From Nepenthes gracilis (taxonomy: Eukaryota > Streptophyta > Magnoliopsida > Caryophyllales > Nepenthaceae), in NCBI GenBank assembly GCA_033239525.1, contig BSYO01000013.1, positions 11,680,501 to 11,744,500 of the forward strand: DNA of 64,000 nt, in the 5' to 3' direction. This document shows positions 58,244 to 64,000 of this stretch, in pieces. A program made the position numbers and the translations under genes. Each line of letters starts with the position of its first letter. Position 1 is the first letter of the stretch. The notes beneath the pieces are model-generated. The model worked only from the letters and a program-made list of their open reading frames with translations. It was not told where the DNA came from and ran no database searches.

Positions 58244-60478
58244 AAAAAATAATAATAATAATAGTAAAATAAAAAAAAAGGGGTTGAGGATATCTCTGGT
58301 TGATCTTTGGCGGTTCTTGCCTTCCGTACGCGGTGTGGTTGCTACTATAGTAGATTGGTTCGGATGGACACTGTGACATTTGGTTCCCGTTTTTGGCTTG
58401 GTTGTCCATTCTTTTTAAGTATTGTGTTATTGATTTTGGGTAGGGCGGTTGCTTGGATCTTGTTCTGTCCTATCCCTCATCTCTGTCTCCTCTCCCCCTC
58501 CCAAAAAAAATAAAATAAATAAAAATAAATAAATAAATAAATAAAAAGAGGTGTGTGTGGAAAAAAAAAAAGAAAAGAAAAGAAGAAGAAAAAATAGAGA
58601 GGTGTGTGAATGAGTTCTCTATGCTTGGCGCTCCGGTGTGTGCTGGGGTTGTGCTTGATGTTGCAACCTGTTGGTCGGTTTGGGCCATTTGTTGGTCGTT
58701 TTGGTTGATGGTTGGCTGATGCTGTGGGTGGTACTGGCTCTAGATTTTGTTTTCCTTGCTGATGCTGAGGGTGGACTTATGCTGATTCTTTGATGGTTTT
58801 GGCGGAGTCTTGGTGTGCTGGTGTTTGATCCTGTCCATGATTTGATAATGATATTGTAGTAATTGTAATTTGGTTACCTCTGTTACTGTTTGGGGATTGA
58901 GATGATGAGGCTGGGATGGTATGATATTAGGCGGAGTCTTGGTGTTTTGGTTTGATAACTGAATATTGTAGTAATTGTAGTTTGGTAACCTCTGTTGCTA
59001 TTTGGGGATTGAGATGATGAGGCTGAGGTGGTATGATATTGTTGGTTTGGAGCGGGGTATGAGGCTGATTCAAGGGTGCTGCAATGCTTGGCGTTTTTGG
59101 TATGTGCTGCTTTAAAACTAAAGTGCCGAATGGAGACATCTGATACCATCAGGTTTCCTGCTTGGATGTTCAAGTAGGTGGGCATATGGATGCCACTGAT
59201 GTTTCTGATCTCATATTGTCTCAGCTGAAGCAGTATAATTTTAAGGGTGCTGATTTTCGCCTCTTGAACCCTGCCTGGGCAATTAATGGATGGTTGGAAG
59301 GCTTGGGTATGGAGTTGGTTTAGTGTGTGAATATTTGGATGTATCTTATAATACATTATAGATGTATTGTATGTGAGACTTCCTTTGGAGAACGAGCGCT
59401 GTTGATATTCTTTTCTCATATGTGGCCAATCTAATGCTGGATGTTGGGAAGTTGATGAGAGTATGTGTGAGGGCTCATGTTGCAGTGGTTTGTCAATTGC
59501 TGTCTTCTGCGGTTGGCTGGGGAAGTAGACAGTATTGGCGGTACTGGCAGAGCTGGCTGGTTTGGTGCGTTGGTGTATTCTGCTGAGGGCTATGATGCTG
59601 AAGTCTGATGCTGTGCTGGCTTTGGATGCTTTGTTGTTTTGGTGTTGGTTTCTGTGTCGCTATTTGGAAGGATAAGATGCTGTCTGTGCTGCGGTGCTGA
59701 TGCCGATGAAGTGCAATTCTCTCTGCTATTTGGAATTCCTGAATAATGTCCAGTGGTGGTGCTGAAAGTGTTGCTGTCTGGTCTCGAATGTTAAGATTCT
59801 GGGTTGGTATTGTGTTGAATGCTCTTTCCCGGTGGTAGCTTGTTCCTGCAAAGGTGCAGTGGCCCGGAAGCTGCTGTCCTTGATCCTGCTGTTTGATCTG
59901 CCTGCTGATTGAAACTGTGCTTGGAAGCAGTCAGTCTTGCTGTGTTCATAACATGACTGCCTGCTTTTTTCCTTGCTGAACAATTTAGTTCAGCTGGTGC
60001 CATCTGCTGAACCTCATGCTGATATTGGGACTGTGCAGATGTTGCAGATTTTGATGGAGTTGGGAAATGGGCGTGATGCAGCTGCCTTTGTTTCATGCTG
60101 CTGAAAACCTTGGGCTGCTGTATTGAGTTGCAGTGGGCAGTGGTCTTTGATTCATCTACTGTATTGCGCTGCTGTATTGCTGTTTGGTCTTTGATCCATG
60201 CTGGGAAACATTGTGATATGGCCTCGCGGATGCCGATCCCGTCACCGAGCAAATCGCTTTTGCTGCCGTAGAAATGATTGTAATCATTTTCTTTTCCTCT
60301 CGCCGATAGTTTCTCTTTTGAGGTATTTTTGTGGTTCCCTCTCGTCAGAGCAAGCTTGCTCTGGGAATGCCCTAGCTGCTTTATGTGCAAATCGTCATAA
60401 ACTTGAGTTTTCACATTGAATCTTTGTAATTTTTCTCCCATTAATCCAAAGTACACTCTTACTTACCAAAAAAAAAAA
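56227..60478 (+). mobile_element. 5'-truncated LINE (4.25 kb) inserted in the EN domain
   Basis: A short TSD, GGGTTTGGG, is present at 56,218-56,226 and 60,479-60,487. The insert starts in the RT region and runs to the ORF2 stop at 58,243. A 2.2-kb 3' UTR follows, ending in a diverged terminus (hairpin near 60,385-60,415), CTTACTTACC and poly(A). After the stop come (AAT)n and A-rich runs, with an (AAAT)n stretch at 58,511-58,545. Confidence 0.85.
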
Positions 60479-60751
60479 GGGTTTGGGCCATGAACTATTC
60501 TACTTCATCCGTTGGTAGGATTTTGGTTGGCTGGGACCCCAAGAAGGTGGCTGTTAATATTATCTCCAAGGATGATCAGGTTATCCATACCGCTGTGAAT
60601 GTCCTTGTCGATAACTCTCAGTGCCTTCTGTCCTTTGTTTATGGCGCTAACCTTGAGGGCCACCGAAAGCTCCTTTGGCAATGCCTTAGGAGGTATTCGG
60701 GTCTCTCGGGGAACATTCCGTGGGCTGTCCTGGGCGACTTTAACGCTATTC

Positions 60752-63197
60752 AAAAATTTTGAAATTTGAAACTGCTGGTGCTCGGCCCTCTCGGCCATCT
60801 CCGCCGGTGACCCTCCTCTGTCCGGGCGGCGCCGGATCCGGCCTCGGCTGGCCTCCTGGTTGCTCAGCCCGGTCGATTAATGGTTCCCGATTCTAGATTC
60901 CTTCGTGTTCTGGACCTCAGATCTAAAATGTCGGCGTTCGTTGAACTTTCGGCCGCTGCTGTGAGTTTGTATTTGCTGATTCAGTTTTGGATGCAGGCCT
61001 TTGAGGTCTTATATCTCTCACAAGACCGATTCCTCTTTTCCTCGGTGCAAGCCTAGGATTGAGTTCTCGATTCGGTTCTCCCATTCTGATGGGGTTGTAG
61101 GCTCCGGTCTCGATCTTGGCTCCATTCGGTTCAGACGCCTTTGTGGACGATTGGGCCTTGCTTCGGATTTGTCTGTGGGCTGGGATTTGTCCTTCTGGAT
61201 TCGGATTCGGAAGTTGATATATGGAGGTTCCGTCGGCTCTCTCGTTGCGCGTTGGATCTGCCGCTTCCTTAGGTCTGTTGTCCTGGCTTTGTTGCGCCTC
61301 TGCCTGTGTGTCGCCCGTCTGGTGGACGGATTGGGGATCTCTGCCGTGCTAGTTTGGTGATATTGGGTGATGGTCTAAAGAGCTGGCCATGGTTCCTCGG
61401 GCTCACATCCTTGGCCGCGGGGTGGGGCTCGTTGCTGTATGAAGCTTTGCTTAATGGTAACCTTGGGTTACAGAGTGAGTAGTACTTTGGACAGTCATGG
61501 TCCGGGTGATCACCGCCGCCAGGGATGCTGTCTCATCTTGAAGGAATTGGTGCTGCCGAAATCCATATGGTGCTGTTCTTGCTTGGTCTATGCTGGGTAT
61601 CCCATTTGTTGATCTGGTGGGGGAGCCCGTGGGCTTATGGACTGGGATCATTTGGCTGAGGGCTGAGTAGATGGCTGCGAAATATTTTGGCGGCTAAGAT
61701 TTCTTCTTGTTGAGGTGGTGCTGGTCTGCTTGCTGCTTTACTGTGGTGAGTTTATGTTGCAGTCCTTCGGGTTTGCTTTTGTCTGGCTTCTACAGCCTGT
61801 TTATTGCAGTTGTTGCTTTGCAACAATTTGCTTGGGCTGCAATTTTTTCCTGCTCTGTCTGCAGCTGTGAAAATTGCTTTTTGTTGGTTTTCTCTCTTGT
61901 GTTGCTGTTCTGCTGACTGCAGATGGCTTGGGTTGTGGCATATGTTGGTCCATGCGTATGCATTTGCTGGCTCTCTGGCCAAGCTGGCGTGCTGATTTGC
62001 ATTCAATTTCGTTCCTGATGTTGGATGCTGAAGATGCTACTAGTGTACTTGGAGGAGTGAAGTGGTTTGTTCTTGGCTTGGAGCTGCTCCTGATGCAGAT
62101 TGGGCTCATGTTTAATGGGATGATCCATTGCATTTGGCGGTCTCTATGGCCTAGTTTGTGTGCTGATCTGTTTAATGGTGCAGTACCTGGCTTGTTTGGG
62201 TATGTGCTTGCTGGTGTGATGCTGCTGGATGGTATTTGCGAGAAGTACCTATGGCCACGAATTGGAACTTTGGATGCTTATTGTTTCTGAAGTTGCAGTG
62301 AAGAGTAGCTGCTAATGTAGGAAGTGCTGTAAAGCCTTCCTAGACCACTGTCACAATTGCCTCTTGTGATTACTCACTATGCTCTTGATGCGAGCTGAGG
62401 TCTAGCTATATTGTGTGATGATGCAGAAGCAGTAGCAAGGTTTGGTACTGCCTTTTCAGTGATCAGTGCTGACCTGTTTTCTGCTGATGCTGGTGCCGGC
62501 AGAAAATATACCATGCTGCCTTCAATGGCATGCTTGGTGGACACTGGATGTAAGGTGCAGCAACTGCTGGTTTTTGCTGGCACTGTATCGTTGTGGCGTG
62601 TTGCAGCGTGATGCTGATTTTGTGGAGTCTTGATGCTGATGCTTTGATGATATACATGCGGGTTGATGCCCTGCTGTGTGGAGCTATTGAAGCATGGGCA
62701 GTTGAATGGAGTTGAAGCTAGCTGGCCGCCTCCAGATGGTGTGTACTGGGCAATTACCAGTTTGTCCAGCGCTGAAGCTGGTCCGGTTCTACTTACCAAA
62801 AAAAAAAAAAGAAGCTGGTCCGGTTGCAATGCATGGACAACCTCTTTATCCAACGATGTAGCTGCTGTGTGGCATTGAGTTTTGCTGGCTGCGTCCAGAT
62901 GGTGTATGCTGCGTGGCAACCGTAAGAAGCGTTGCTTTGCACCGCAAGATGCTCCTGCTATGTTGATGATTGTGAATCTGCTTATATGTAATTTCAGATT
63001 ACATATGTTGTTTTTTGTTGAACGTTGTCCTCTCAGAGGCTATTTTGGTATTATCTGTTGTACCGTTAGCTCGGGGTATGCTCTAGCTCTCTATGTTTTA
63101 ATTCCAAGTCAAAATACTTGGAGTTAAAATATAGTTTTTGTAATTTTTTCTCCCTATAATCCAAAATACTTACTTACCAAAAAAAAAAAAATAAAAA
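60752..63197 (+). mobile_element. 2.45-kb non-autonomous element with LINE tail and unrelated 5' part
   Basis: A 16-bp TSD, GACTTTAACGCTATTC, is exact at 60,736-60,751 and 63,198-63,213. The 3' part is LINE 3'-UTR-like and ends in hairpin (AATTCCAAGTC), CTTACTTACC and poly(A). The first 500 bases are GC-rich and match neither the tRNA-like head nor ORF1/ORF2 here. They include a donor-like GTGAGTTTG (60,960) and acceptor-like TTTTGGATGCAGG (about 60,985), so this part may be captured from a host gene leader. No credible protein is encoded; the 119-codon frame at 61,001 has no recognised motif. Confidence 0.8.
62789..62810 (+). mobile_element. Micro-insertion: LINE 3' terminus, 22 bp, with TSD
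   Basis: CTACTTACC plus 13 A lies between two copies of GAAGCTGGTCCGGTT (62,774-62,788 and 62,811-62,825), inside the non-autonomous element. Confidence 0.9.
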
Positions 63198-64000
63198 GAC
63201 TTTAACGCTATTCGCTCGGCGAATGAGGCCCTTGGTGGGTCCTAGCACCCTAAAAGCTCCATCGACCTTAATGACTGTCTTCGGGACTGTGATCTTGAAG
63301 ATGTCTGCCACGAAGGTCAGTTTTTCACCTGGAACGATGGTCGCGACCCCACCACTCGTATCTTCAGAAAATTGTATAGAGTGGTCGCTAATGGTCAGTG
63401 GTTTGATCTTTATAGAAGATCTAAAGCTGTCTTTCCACCGGCCAGATTATCTAACCACTCTCCTTGCATCCTTCTACCTGAGGGGTGGGTCTCTCGTAAC
63501 CACGGGATCTTTAGGTTTAATAACTTTCTCACCAAATCTCCAAATTTCCTTCCGTTGGTTAAAGAAGCTTGGGGGACCGAGATTTCTGGTACCCCAATGT
63601 TTAAGTAGGTGTCCCTTCAAAAAGGTTAAAAGTGCGCTCAAAACCTCAACACAATGTGGAGATGTTCATGAAGAGGTTCCGCGACTCGAAAAATGCTTTG
63701 AGGATATCCAATCTAAGACCCTCACTCCTCGGGACTCAGGACTTTGAACGCCTTTGTAAGGCGGAGTATTTTTCGCAATGGCTAAGGAGGCGGATTTCTC
63801 CACCAAAAGCCAAGATCAAAATGGCTTAAAGAGGGTGACCAATGCACAAAATTCTTCTTTAAGACCGTGAGGGAAACTTTAATCGGGAATAGATTACGCC
63901 CCTCCTGATGAGTCGGCAAACCTACTAACGGGACGGAGGATCTTCACAAGCTCATCGAGGGCCACTTCAAAATGCCCTTGGATCTGGTCGGGTCCCATGG

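Larger units (their letters stand above)
53696..64000 (+). mobile_element. Full-type + strand LINE, split by two large inserts, runs out of window
   Basis: The order is 5' head (from about 53,696), ORF1 (53,964-56,052), start of ORF2 (56,052-56,226), an inserted LINE (56,227-60,478), more EN (60,479-60,751), an inserted non-autonomous element (60,752-63,197), then EN and the start of RT to the window end. Sequence on either side of each insert joins exactly once one TSD copy is removed, which confirms one host element. Confidence 0.88.
56052..64000 (+). pseudogene. ORF2 of the + strand host LINE (EN and start of RT)
   Basis: Three pieces belong together: 56,052-56,226 (M-I-N-I-A-C-W-N-V-R-G-L-N, G-L-V-E-T-K-V), 60,479-60,751 (M-N-Y-S-T-S-S-V-G-R, V-L-G-D-F-N-A-I) and 63,198-64,000 (D-L-E-D-V-C-H-E, L-S-N-H-S-P-C, F-R-F-N-N-F, then the degraded linker before RT). 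In the third piece the EN catalytic S-D-H motif reads S-N-H (63,450-63,458), which should inactivate the nuclease. Frameshifts and stops follow near 63,600 and 63,745. RT core motifs would lie beyond the window. Confidence 0.82.

Noticed and set aside
61001..61360. 119-codon frame as a gene
   Set aside because: No motif or conserved neighbour, and it lies inside a TSD-bounded non-autonomous element.

Overview
This is a nuclear plant window made almost entirely of retrotransposons. I found no intact host gene. The plant call rests on one non-LTR element type: ORF1 with a DUF4283-like domain, then ORF2 with an endonuclease (EN), a reverse transcriptase (RT) and a C-terminal zf-RVT zinc-binding domain. 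This is the usual make-up of plant L1-clade LINEs. A Ty3/gypsy LTR relic primed by initiator tRNA-Met agrees. The species cannot be told.

Layout. 1-8,296 is one old + strand LINE whose ORF2 end and 3' UTR were split by at least four later insertions. 8,297-9,678 is a minus-strand gypsy relic (gag start, primer-binding site, 5' LTR). 9,679-11,040 is AT-rich with a 47-bp minisatellite. 11,051-15,483 is a minus-strand 5'-truncated LINE. 16,075-44,925 is a direct tandem triplication of a 9.6-kb unit, each copy holding flanking DNA, two small LINE fragments and the 3' two thirds of a minus-strand LINE. That LINE continues to 53,598, but 43.9-48.06 kb is duplicated again as 48.06-52.15 kb, and another LINE fragment (52,081-53,577) sits in its 5' end. 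From about 53,690 a second full-type LINE runs on the + strand out of the window, broken by a 4.25-kb LINE (56,227-60,478) and a 2.45-kb non-autonomous element (60,752-63,197).

Shared parts. The related elements share (i) a tRNA-like 5' head with Pol III A/B boxes and a downstream TATA-like motif, (ii) ORF1 without a visible CCHC knuckle, with its stop overlapping the ORF2 start, (iii) a 2.1-2.5-kb 3' UTR, and (iv) a 3' terminus with a covarying stem-loop ending CTTACTTACC plus poly(A). Short elements carry the head and the tail without ORFs, so they look like SINE-type partners of the LINE. All ORFs here are broken.

Most unusual observations. At least seven insertions of only 14-23 bp, ACTTACC plus poly(A) with 13-17-bp target-site duplications (TSDs), look like nearly complete 5' truncation of the same LINE. 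In antisense they place a perfect GGTAAGT splice-donor-like motif next to poly(T). The three 9.6-kb units differ mainly where unit 3 has CAG or CTG, which looks more like a base-calling or polishing artefact at methylated CHG sites than real mutation, so the copy structure should be checked against reads.
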